Positions 1-6,880 of a DNA stretch of 60,945 bases are shown here, piece after piece. The stretch covers positions 1-60,945 of the forward strand of contig JBFSVS010000005.1 of NCBI GenBank assembly GCA_041263285.1, written 5' to 3'. The notes under the pieces were generated by a model that saw nothing but the letters and a program-made list of their open reading frames with translations, searched no databases and was not told where the DNA came from. The DNA comes from Acidiparvus fluvialis (GTDB lineage: Bacteria; Acidobacteriota; Holophagae; Holophagales; Holophagaceae). Position numbers and translations under genes: made by a program. Within the stretch, counting starts at the first letter, position 1. The number at the start of each line of letters is the position of its first letter.

Positions 1-966
1 GTGATCTAACACCGGATTGGATTGATCTTTATCCACAATCACCACCATACCCACCCCTAAGTTAAAGGCCTGCGACGCTTCTTCCATGGATAAGCGTCCC
101 TCCTCAATTAAAAAGCGAAAGAGCGGGGGGATCTCCCACGAACTTCGTTGGACTTCCGCATCAAGGTGTGAAGGAAGTACTCGAGGAATATTGTCGGTCA
201 GCCCTCCTCCGGTGATATGAGCCATGCCTTTAATTTTTTGTTCTTCAATCAGAGTCATCAGGGGAGTTAAATAACTCCGATGTACGGCGAGAAGTAGATC
301 TCCAATCAATTCGTTGGTTCCAGGTAGGACCTCGTCTACTCGAAACTGTTTTAATTCAAAGATAATTTTTCGAGCCAAAGAATAACCATTCGTATGTAGT
401 CCTGATGAAGGGAGAGCGATCAAACAATCTCCTTCCTTCATGGCTTCGGGTAGAGGAAGAAGAAGCGGCTCGTCGACCACTCCCACAATAGTTCCTGCGA
501 CATCGATTTCTCTAGAGGCATAAACTCCTGGCATCTCGGCTAGTTCACCGCCAATTAGAGAGCAGTTTGAGGCTCGACAGGCGACCGCCATACCACTCAC
601 GATCGATTCAATGATCTCGGGCTCTAAACGATCACTGGCAATATAATCGAGAAAAAATAAAGGACGGGCGCCCTGAACCAATATGTCATTAATGCAATGG
701 TTGACAAGATCTTGCCCAACGGTATCCCAACGATGGGCAAGCCGAGCGACCTTCATCTTGGTTCCAACCCCATCCATCGAACTGACTAAAATAGGCTTGG
801 TTTCTGAGAATTGAGCCGCAAATAGACCACCGAATAAACCCAGATCGCTTCGAACGTTGGGAGTCTTGGTAGTTTTAACTATGGGTTTGATCCGACGAAG
901 GGCTTCATCTTGTCGACTAATGTCGACACCGCTTGAGGCATAATTTACACCTTTGTCATCGCTCAT
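1..966 (-). CDS. purM: Phosphoribosylformylglycinamidine cyclo-ligase (PurM), 3' end cut off
   Basis: Reading the minus strand from the ATG at 966 gives 322 codons, open to the window edge, so roughly the last 25 residues of a usual ~345-residue PurM are missing. The protein begins MSDDKGVNYASSGVDISR and contains the family segments VSSMDGVGTKMKVA, GQDLVNHCINDILVQGA, LIGGELAEMPGVY and HITGGGLTDNIPRVLP. These mark the AIR synthetase fold that makes AIR from FGAM with ATP in purine synthesis. It is divergent from folE with only 29 bases between the two start codons, so at least one promoter must lie inside the other gene. Confidence 0.96.
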   Translation of the reverse strand, partial: MSDDKGVNYASSGVDISRQDEALRRIKPIVKTTKTPNVRSDLGLFGGLFAAQFSETKPILVSSMDGVGTKMKVARLAHRWDTVGQDLVNHCINDILVQGARPLFFLDYIASDRLEPEIIESIVSGMAVACRASNCSLIGGELAEMPGVYASREIDVAGTIVGVVDEPLLLPLPEAMKEGDCLIALPSSGLHTNGYSLARKIIFELKQFRVDEVLPGTNELIGDLLLAVHRSYLTPLMTLIEEQKIKGMAHITGGGLTDNIPRVLPSHLDAEVQRSSWEIPPLFRFLIEEGRLSMEEASQAFNLGVGMVVIVDKDQSNPVLDH

Positions 967-995
967 TCTCATCCCCTTTATCGTAGGATTTTCCC

Positions 996-1538
996 ATGAC
1001 CTTCAATGATTCCCAAGTACTCCAATCTATTGAGAACCTTTTAAGAGGGATGGGCTACGACTTTACGAGCCCAGAAATGAGAGATACCCCTATGCGAGTC
1101 AGGGATTATTGGAAAGAGCGGCTTTCAGGAAGAGAGATTGATCTCTCTAAAGAGTTAGTTGCCATGCCTGGTGAATTAACTCCTTGCCCCATCATTCTTG
1201 AGCATGTCCCCTTCACTTCCACTTGCGAGCATCATCTGGCCCCTTTTGAGGGTGAAGTAACTTTAGGTTATCTTCCGGGAACTCATGGGATTGTCGGGCT
1301 ATCGAAGTTGGTTCGAATTGTTCAAGCTTTTGCTTGGCGACTGCAAGTACAAGAGCGAATGACCCACCAAATAGCCCATGCTCTCGAAAATTATTTAAGC
1401 CCTGAGGCCTGGGCCGTTAAGGTCATAGGTACCCATACCTGCATGAGCCATCGAGGCGTCAAGACACCGCATGTGCCTGTCACCACTGTGGTTTTGGGTG
1501 GAGGCTGGAAAGAGGATCCTCCTTCTCAGTTCACCTAA
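996..1538 (+). CDS. folE: GTP cyclohydrolase I
   Basis: The 180-residue protein is a compact version of FolE (E. coli has 222), with a shorter N-terminus. The catalytic zinc ligands are visible as Cys77 and His80 in TCEHH and Cys149 in THTCMSHRG. The segment GLSKLVRIVQAFAWRLQVQE is the conserved core of the toroidal enzyme. It converts GTP to 7,8-dihydroneopterin triphosphate, the first step of folate synthesis and, in many bacteria, of queuosine synthesis. No other folate genes are nearby. A superoxide dismutase gene follows 55 bases downstream on the same strand. Confidence 0.96.
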   Translation: MTFNDSQVLQSIENLLRGMGYDFTSPEMRDTPMRVRDYWKERLSGREIDLSKELVAMPGELTPCPIILEHVPFTSTCEHHLAPFEGEVTLGYLPGTHGIVGLSKLVRIVQAFAWRLQVQERMTHQIAHALENYLSPEAWAVKVIGTHTCMSHRGVKTPHVPVTTVVLGGGWKEDPPSQFT

Positions 1539-1593
1539 GATTCTCGGTTAAGACTAAACTAAGAGTAATTTAACCATTTACTTAGGAGTCTAT

Positions 1594-2178
1594 ATGGCGC
1601 ATCAAGCAAAGAATTTCGACAACCTTAAAGGGGGAGTTTTACAAGGGCTATCGGATGCTCAACTCGATCAGCATTTCACACTCTATAAGGGATACATCAC
1701 GAAGCTAAATGAGATTGAAGAAAAATTAAGTGGGATGGATAACACTAAGTCAAACTATTCATTCAATGAGTACAGTGAACTGAAACGCCGTGAAGCGGTG
1801 GCCTTCAATGGATCTTTTTTGCATGAGCTTTACTTTGAAAATCTAGGTCAAGATGACAAGATTTCTTCTGATCTACAAGTAGCCATGGATGCTCAGGGAG
1901 GCAAGGATAAGCTTATTGCTGATCTCAAGTCCGCAGCCATGTGTGGCCCCGGCTGGGCTGTTCTATCTCGCAATCGTCGTGATGGAAAATTACACACTTA
2001 CTTTTTTGCCGAGCATCACCTGGGTCTTCCTATTGAGCAAGACCTTCTTATTGTTTTAGATTCATGGGAACACGCTTTTATGGTGGATTACGGCATTGCG
2101 CGAGCCAAATATCTAGATGCTTTTGTTCAAAATATCAAATGGAGTGAAGTGTCGCGAAGGTTTTCTTCCCGCACTTAA
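1594..2178 (+). CDS. Fe/Mn-family superoxide dismutase, divergent subgroup
   Basis: The 194-residue protein has the four expected metal ligands of the Fe/Mn SOD family: His27, His77 (in SFLHELYF), Asp156 and His160 (in LDSWEHAFMVDYG). It should dismutate superoxide to peroxide and oxygen. No signal peptide is seen, so it should be cytoplasmic. The core is unusual. The usual NHxFFW motif around the second histidine reads LHELYF. In the loop where most Mn enzymes place a glutamine after a TxN(Q/H)D motif, the sequence reads AEHHLGLP. Metal preference therefore cannot be called. The start is preceded by TTAGGAG. It ends seven bases from the convergent mrp gene. Confidence 0.9.
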   Translation: MAHQAKNFDNLKGGVLQGLSDAQLDQHFTLYKGYITKLNEIEEKLSGMDNTKSNYSFNEYSELKRREAVAFNGSFLHELYFENLGQDDKISSDLQVAMDAQGGKDKLIADLKSAAMCGPGWAVLSRNRRDGKLHTYFFAEHHLGLPIEQDLLIVLDSWEHAFMVDYGIARAKYLDAFVQNIKWSEVSRRFSSRT

Positions 2179-2184
2179 TTCCCG

Positions 2185-3237
2185 CTAGAGCCCCAATTGC
2201 TCTCTCAGATTGCTGGCAATCAATTCGAATGCTTTTGACTGAGGACTGTCGGGATGTGCTTCCACTAGTGGGATGCCCGTATCACCCCCAATTCGAATTT
2301 GGAGATCAATAGGAATTTCTCCTAAAAAAGGAAGGCTCATGTCCTTCGCAGATTTTTTAACGCCCCCGTGACCAAAGATATTCGATCCAACGCCGCAACT
2401 GGGACATAAGTAAGAACTCATGTTTTCAATCAGTCCCAGGATGGGGACCCCCACTTGAGGACTTTTGAACATTCCAATGGCTTTCTTAGCGTCTAAAAAG
2501 GCCACGTCTTGAGGGGTCGATACGATGACGGCCCCGCCCACGGCAGGAAGATTAATTTTTTGAATCAAACTGATTTGAATATCACCCGTTCCAGGCGGCA
2601 AGTCGATATAAAGAACATCTAAGTCGCCCCAGAGTACATCACCCAAAAACTGGTCGAGCGCCTTATTCAACATAGGTCCGCGCCAAATTACGGGCCGATC
2701 GGCATCAATTAAAAAACCAATTGACATCAATTTGACGCCAAATTTTTCGATAGGTTTAATTTTTCCGTCGTCGGTGCCTTCAGGTTTTTCCGTGATACCA
2801 AACATCATGCCCATGGAGGGTCCGTAAAGATCTGCGTCGAGCAACCCAACTTTCATTCCTTGTCGGGCGCTCGCGACGGCAAGATTTGACGCTACGGTAC
2901 TCTTGCCCACGCCTCCCTTACCACTCCCGATGACAACACATCGTTTGACGGTAGGAATCAGATGCTTAAATTCAACCTGAGGAGTAGGCTGCCAGTGAAA
3001 AAGAACTTGGACGTGGCTCACGCCAGATACTTGAAGGATTCGCTGCTCTAGATCATTTTGAATTGTTTTTTCTCGATCCCTATAGGCATCCATCAACATA
3101 AGTTTTAAAACGACTTTAGTGTCTTCGACTTCGATGGATTGTATCGACTTAAGCTGAATTAAGGTGGCCTGTACGCCCGGAACGGTATAGTGGTTCACAA
3201 CATCAAAAATAGCGGCTCGCGAAATGGCTGAACTCAT
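2185..3237 (-). CDS. mrp: Mrp/ApbC family iron-sulfur carrier ATPase
   Basis: With the start at 3237 (MSSAISRAAIF, preceded by GGGAGA) the protein is 350 residues, the usual length. An upstream in-frame start at 3357 would add 40 basic residues with no family counterpart, so I reject it. Residues 1-85 form the MIP18/DUF59 domain. Residues 104-114 are the Walker A motif GSGKGGVGKST of a ParA/MinD-type ATPase. CPSC near the C-terminus gives the CxxC that binds a bridging Fe-S cluster in the dimer. It delivers Fe-S clusters to apoproteins in the cytoplasm. It is divergent from rplY. Confidence 0.95.
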   Translation of the reverse strand: MSSAISRAAIFDVVNHYTVPGVQATLIQLKSIQSIEVEDTKVVLKLMLMDAYRDREKTIQNDLEQRILQVSGVSHVQVLFHWQPTPQVEFKHLIPTVKRCVVIGSGKGGVGKSTVASNLAVASARQGMKVGLLDADLYGPSMGMMFGITEKPEGTDDGKIKPIEKFGVKLMSIGFLIDADRPVIWRGPMLNKALDQFLGDVLWGDLDVLYIDLPPGTGDIQISLIQKINLPAVGGAVIVSTPQDVAFLDAKKAIGMFKSPQVGVPILGLIENMSSYLCPSCGVGSNIFGHGGVKKSAKDMSLPFLGEIPIDLQIRIGGDTGIPLVEAHPDSPQSKAFELIASNLREQLGL

Positions 3238-3347
3238 AAAATCAAGAATCTCCCGTAAATAGTTTCGCATGAGCCCGGAGGACTTTTTAAGATTCACCAC
3301 AAGCCTAAAGAATCGGTGAATAAACCTTTCATTGGTTTTTTTTAACT

Positions 3348-3433
3348 TTTCAGGCAAACTGAAAGATCAATCTTTATCAACCCATGGCCTGCCCAGGCCT
3401 TTTTTACCAACGAGAGGGCAATTTAAAATTGCC
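3348..3433 (+). promoter_or_regulatory. Structured leader upstream of rplY
   Basis: Four inverted repeats follow each other just before rplY: TTTCAG/CTGAAA (3348-3364); AAAGAT/ATCTTT (3362-3375), which shares three bases with the first so the two exclude each other; GGCCT/AGGCC followed by six T (3386-3405), shaped like an intrinsic terminator; and GGCAATT/AATTGCC (3417-3433), which ends a few bases before the AGGAGG ribosome site. The order of competing stem, terminator-like stem and RBS-proximal stem suggests attenuation or ribosomal-protein feedback. Function is inferred from base pairing only. Confidence 0.4.
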
Positions 3434-3449
3434 AGGTAGGAGGAATTAA

Positions 3450-4163
3450 ATGTCAAAAAATACCCTCAGTGTTCCCGTCCGTCCAAATGCGGGAAAAAGT
3501 GCGACGAAACAAATCCGTAAGCAGGGTTTAATCCCGGCTGTGGAGTATGGTTTGGGTAAGCCCCCTGTTGCACTATCGGTGAACCCGAAAGATATTGCTA
3601 AAATTATTGCTTCTGATTCAGGGGTCAATACCGTAATCACGCTGCAGCGCGAGGGTGGACAGGGTGCCGAGTCGGTGCTCATTAAAGAGATCCAACGACA
3701 CCACCTTACAGGACGTTTGCGTCACATTGACTTTTTGAGGGTCGATACAAAAAAATCTGTTCGCGTTCGTGTTCCTGTTCGATTAATCGGTACACCCTAT
3801 GGTGTTAAGACCGAGGGAGGGCTCTTAGAATTCGTTCATCGTGAGATTGAAGTCGAATGTCTCCCCACGAATATTCCTCCCCACATTGATGTAGATGTGA
3901 CTGAATTGAAACTAAATGAAGCGATTCGATTCGATCAAATTGCTCTCAATGCTGACTATAAAATTGTCGGTGAAGCCCATGAGGTCATCGCAGCAGTAAA
4001 CGAACGAGCTGAAGAAGAAATTGTCGCGCCGGTGGCGTTAGCCGCAGCGGATGGTACAACTCCTGCTGACGGTTCTACCCCTGCCGCAGGATCAGCCCCA
4101 GGGGCTCCGACGGAACCTGAAATTGTCGGCAAAAAAGGCAAGAAGCCTGAGGAAGAAAAATAG
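3450..4163 (+). CDS. rplY: 50S ribosomal protein L25, CTC (general stress) form
   Basis: The 237-residue protein has an N-terminal L25 domain that binds 5S rRNA (opening NTLSVPVRPNAGKSATKQIR) and the C-terminal TL5/CTC beta domain, which includes VPVRLIGTPYGVKTEGG and the NIPPHIDVDVTEL region. The last ~45 residues are an Ala/Pro/Gly-rich tail ending in a lysine/glutamate-rich stretch, probably disordered. A strong AGGAGG precedes the ATG. It is followed by a good intrinsic terminator, so rplY looks monocistronic. The usual neighbour, pth, comes next. Confidence 0.96.
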   Translation: MSKNTLSVPVRPNAGKSATKQIRKQGLIPAVEYGLGKPPVALSVNPKDIAKIIASDSGVNTVITLQREGGQGAESVLIKEIQRHHLTGRLRHIDFLRVDTKKSVRVRVPVRLIGTPYGVKTEGGLLEFVHREIEVECLPTNIPPHIDVDVTELKLNEAIRFDQIALNADYKIVGEAHEVIAAVNERAEEEIVAPVALAAADGTTPADGSTPAAGSAPGAPTEPEIVGKKGKKPEEEK

Positions 4164-4181
4164 TTTAATTCTTTTTCTATC

Positions 4182-4211
4182 AAAAAAGGGTCTCTTAAGA
4201 GACCCTTTTTT
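4182..4211 (+). terminator. Intrinsic terminator after rplY
   Basis: A perfect palindrome of A6, GGGTCTC, TTAA at the centre, GAGACCC and T6-7 lies 18 bases after the rplY stop. It is symmetric and could work in both directions. It separates rplY from pth. Confidence 0.85.
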
Positions 4212-4249
4212 AAACCGATTAGTTTATCGTGAGACACGGAGACGGATAC

Positions 4250-4831
4250 ATGACATGGGTCTTAGTTCCGCTTGGCAATCCTGGCGATGAATATGTCAAG
4301 ACTCGTCATAATTTGGGTCGCTACCTATTAGACTATTGGATCAATCAGCAACCAGACTCTTTAATGCTCATAAAGAACTATTCTCACGGGTCTCTCTGGA
4401 AGTTGAACTCAAATATCCGAATACTGCTCCCGGCCACCTACATGAACCTCTCCGGTCAATGTGTCAAAGAAGCCGTTCGGTACGGAGTATCTTTAAAAGA
4501 GCTTATTGTCCTTCATGATGATAAAGATTTGGATCTTGGGGTTGGTCGCTTGAGACAAGAAGGCTCCGATGGGGGGCACAATGGGGTCCGATCTATTATT
4601 GAAGAAACGGGAACAGACCTCTTCAATCGCCTCAGGTTGGGCATTGCTCCGTTCTCCCGTCCCTTAGATGAATTTGTTCTCGGCTCCTGGTCACCCTCTG
4701 AAATGAAAGTTGTGACGGGAATGCATGGTGCATTTAATCAATTTATGAGACTTTTAGAATCTCCTCTCGAACTTTCAAAGATCATTAATCAAGTGAATAC
4801 CAAGGGGTTTTGGCTTGACTCTCCTGGGTAA
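4250..4831 (+). CDS. pth: Peptidyl-tRNA hydrolase
   Basis: I start at the ATG at 4250, which has GGAG eight bases upstream and gives the family N-terminus MTWVLVPLGNPGDEY. An in-frame GTG at 4229 would add seven residues. The 193-residue protein has TRHNLG, whose His is catalytic, the mid-protein DDKDLDLG segment (the catalytic Asp in DDxDL) and GSDGGHNGVRSI. It releases peptidyl-tRNA that has dropped off ribosomes. The rplY-pth-rpsF order is common, although a terminator follows rplY here. A 118-base spacer separates it from rpsF. Confidence 0.95.
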   Translation: MTWVLVPLGNPGDEYVKTRHNLGRYLLDYWINQQPDSLMLIKNYSHGSLWKLNSNIRILLPATYMNLSGQCVKEAVRYGVSLKELIVLHDDKDLDLGVGRLRQEGSDGGHNGVRSIIEETGTDLFNRLRLGIAPFSRPLDEFVLGSWSPSEMKVVTGMHGAFNQFMRLLESPLELSKIINQVNTKGFWLDSPG

Positions 4832-4949
4832 TTAGAACTTGCTAGTTTTGTGTATTTAAGAGAAACTTATCTTTCACGCCTCTTTGATATTTTGTCAATG
4901 CAGGTCTTCCTTGCTCCGATTCGGGGCTTCATATCCATAAGGAGGAACG

Positions 4950-5336
4950 ATGCGTCACTACGAGACCATCTTTATCGCTTCACCGACCCTCACCGAAGAG
5001 CAAGCCGATGCGCTTGTTAAAACCTATGAGGACGTTATTAAAGAGCAAGGTGGTGAATTGCTCAAAACTGAAAAATGGGGCCGTAAAAAACTAGCCTACG
5101 AAGTGCAGAAGTTTAGTGAAGGTTACTATACGCTCTTCGATCTTCGAGCGGGCTCGCAATTGATCGCAGAATTAGAACGTCGTTTTAGAAATAATGATGC
5201 GGTCATCAAATTCTTATCTGTCCGAATGGACGAAATTGAGAAATCAGCTGGAAGATCCAAACAGCGCTTTGAACGTGAATCCGTACGCAAAGCCAAGGCA
5301 GGTATCCAAGATACTCTTCCTGATGAGGTGATCTAA
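4950..5336 (+). CDS. rpsF: 30S ribosomal protein S6
   Basis: The 128-residue protein opens MRHYETIFIASPTLTEEQ and has the S6 core WGRKKLAYEVQKFSEGYY, with a charged C-terminal tail. S6 binds S18 in the 30S platform, and the two genes overlap here by one base (TAATG), coupling their translation. The ATG is preceded by AAGGAGGAAC. Confidence 0.97.
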   Translation: MRHYETIFIASPTLTEEQADALVKTYEDVIKEQGGELLKTEKWGRKKLAYEVQKFSEGYYTLFDLRAGSQLIAELERRFRNNDAVIKFLSVRMDEIEKSAGRSKQRFERESVRKAKAGIQDTLPDEVI

Positions 5337-5605
5337 TGAAAAAAAGAAATAGTCAAGATGCAAAAGCGAAGGCAAAGAAAAAGAAATCTTATGGCGCTAA
5401 GCGCCCTAAATTCTGCAAATTCTGCGTCGAGCGCCTAAATACCATCGATTATAAAGACGTCAAAACCTTGTCTTCATTCACGCCCGAGCGAGGTAAAGTG
5501 ATGCCGCGTCGAACGAGCGGAGTCTGCGCCCGTCATCAACGAACCCTGGTAGTGGCGATTAAGCGAGCCCGCAATATTGCTCTTTTACCCTTCACCACGG
5601 ACTAG
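5336..5605 (+). CDS. rpsR: 30S ribosomal protein S18
   Basis: The 89-residue protein has a very lysine-rich N-terminus and the core DYKDVKTLSSFTPERGKVMP, followed by RRTSGVCARHQR. The CKFC pair together with the later Cys and His in VCARH makes it a zinc-ribbon type of S18. Translation is coupled to rpsF by TAATG. The gene that normally follows, rplI for L9, is absent; a membrane-protein gene sits there instead. Confidence 0.96.
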   Translation: MKKRNSQDAKAKAKKKKSYGAKRPKFCKFCVERLNTIDYKDVKTLSSFTPERGKVMPRRTSGVCARHQRTLVVAIKRARNIALLPFTTD

Positions 5606-5654
5606 GGCCAATCGCCGCTTGAGCTTCTTCGTTCTGAGCGAGTAGCCTAGCCAT

Positions 5655-6131
5655 ATGACTGAACCCCTGAAAGCACCCTTCCCTCTGCGTGGCCAAAAAG
5701 CTTGGCAGGCAAGTTGGAGAACCATCCTCAAGCAGTGGGTCCTCCCTGGCTGGGGGTATTGGGAATTAGGAGATAGGGTTCGAGCGAGAACTTTCTTTTT
5801 TGTTTGGTTGATCTTCACGCTTTTGGGAGCCCTTCAGTTATGGGCGGGCGGATCTGAAGCGGGATCCGTTGGTGGAATCTTTGCTTTTGAACCGACCTCT
5901 TGGCTTAAATCGTTGGGGGCTCTCGGAACGCTGGGCTTGGGTCCCCTGTATTTTCCCCTCGTTTATCTGTTCGGGGGAAGCACAGCCGAACCTATTCGCA
6001 ACTTGATCCAAGAATATGGGGCAAGCTATCTCTTCATTATGGGCTTACTGAATTGGCTATCTTTTTTTGATCTCTTTGATCGTCGAACTGGTCGATGGTA
6101 TTGGCGTCTTCCCGAGGATGAGCGTAATTAG
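5655..6131 (+). CDS. Small integral membrane protein of unknown function
   Basis: This 158-residue protein has about three or four hydrophobic segments, near residues 45-65, 85-110 and 125-140. A preceding amphipathic N-terminus contains LPGWGYWELGDRVRARTF. The LPGxGxxxLG-R-R pattern is seen in small bacterial membrane proteins of the DUF6677 kind, so that is a possible family, but I do not recognise a function. It starts 49 bases after rpsR in the place of rplI, and overlaps the convergent methyltransferase gene by four bases. Confidence 0.7.
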   Translation: MTEPLKAPFPLRGQKAWQASWRTILKQWVLPGWGYWELGDRVRARTFFFVWLIFTLLGALQLWAGGSEAGSVGGIFAFEPTSWLKSLGALGTLGLGPLYFPLVYLFGGSTAEPIRNLIQEYGASYLFIMGLLNWLSFFDLFDRRTGRWYWRLPEDERN

Positions 6132-6829
6132 TTTTTACGAAGAATTACCACGGTATCAGCCGAAAAATAATCATTCTTGTAGTGTGGAAGAAATAACTGC
6201 CGATAAATCCATTGTGCAATCTTTTTTAAGATCCAATGGGTTGATTTGATCAGAGTAACAAAAGGGTTCGGATAGAAAATAACTTTTCGGGTCCCCCGAA
6301 TTGCTACGATCTTCATTTTGGCCTGCTGGGCAAAGAAGGTCCATTTGTGATATCCAATGGAAGTCCGATGTGTAATGTCTCCATTTTGATGCATGAGGCC
6401 AAGGGGAGAATCTCCGTTGGGGAATTTAGCAATAAAATAGCCCCCCACGACGAGAGCATCACGGACATTCGAAAGAGCTGCTTCAATCTCATCATGGGAC
6501 ATATGTTCTAAGACATCCCAAGCAGCAATGAGATTATATTTTTCATGGCCGTATCCTTCTCCACTGGTTGACGTTGCAGAAAAACCCTTTTGAATCGCGA
6601 TTTCAACCAAATGAGAATTCTTTTCAATTCCGTCGATCTTATAATTTCTAGATTTTGCCCATCCCATAAAATGACCATGCCCAAACCCAATCTCTAAAAT
6701 ATGATCCGTTGGTTTGAGCTTCAACGATTTTAACTCTAGGTGGAAACGCTTACTTTCTTTGGAAGTAAAGCAGCCGAACCTGTTCGGATCCCAATTTTTC
6801 CAACTTGAGTAATCATCATAGACCGGCAT
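6128..6829 (-). CDS. Class I SAM-dependent methyltransferase
   Basis: The 233-residue protein has the SAM-binding motif I HILEIGFGHGHFMGWA, an acidic residue after the second strand (IDGIEKN), and motif IV-like NLIAAWDVLEHM. This is the layout of Methyltransf_11/23-type enzymes acting on small molecules, lipids or sugars. After the core come about 70 residues with a hydrophobic stretch and FFLPHY-like aromatic segments that may touch the membrane. The substrate is unknown. It lies 51 bases downstream of the copper ATPase gene and could be co-transcribed with it. Confidence 0.85.
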   Translation of the reverse strand: MPVYDDYSSWKNWDPNRFGCFTSKESKRFHLELKSLKLKPTDHILEIGFGHGHFMGWAKSRNYKIDGIEKNSHLVEIAIQKGFSATSTSGEGYGHEKYNLIAAWDVLEHMSHDEIEAALSNVRDALVVGGYFIAKFPNGDSPLGLMHQNGDITHRTSIGYHKWTFFAQQAKMKIVAIRGTRKVIFYPNPFVTLIKSTHWILKKIAQWIYRQLFLPHYKNDYFSADTVVILRKN

Positions 6830-6880
6830 AAATAAAATTGTCCTCTAAATTGAAGTCTATCTATCCCAGAAAGTGAGTGA

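Noticed and set aside
3238..3357. N-terminal extension of 40 residues on Mrp
   Set aside because: The extension is basic, unlike any Mrp, and a GGGAGA site precedes the internal ATG at 3237, which gives the normal length.
3956..4237. Minus-strand frame opposite the tail of rplY
   Set aside because: It is antisense to the Ala/Pro-rich tail of L25 and crosses the terminator; its Ala/Ser/Gly-rich composition mirrors that tail.
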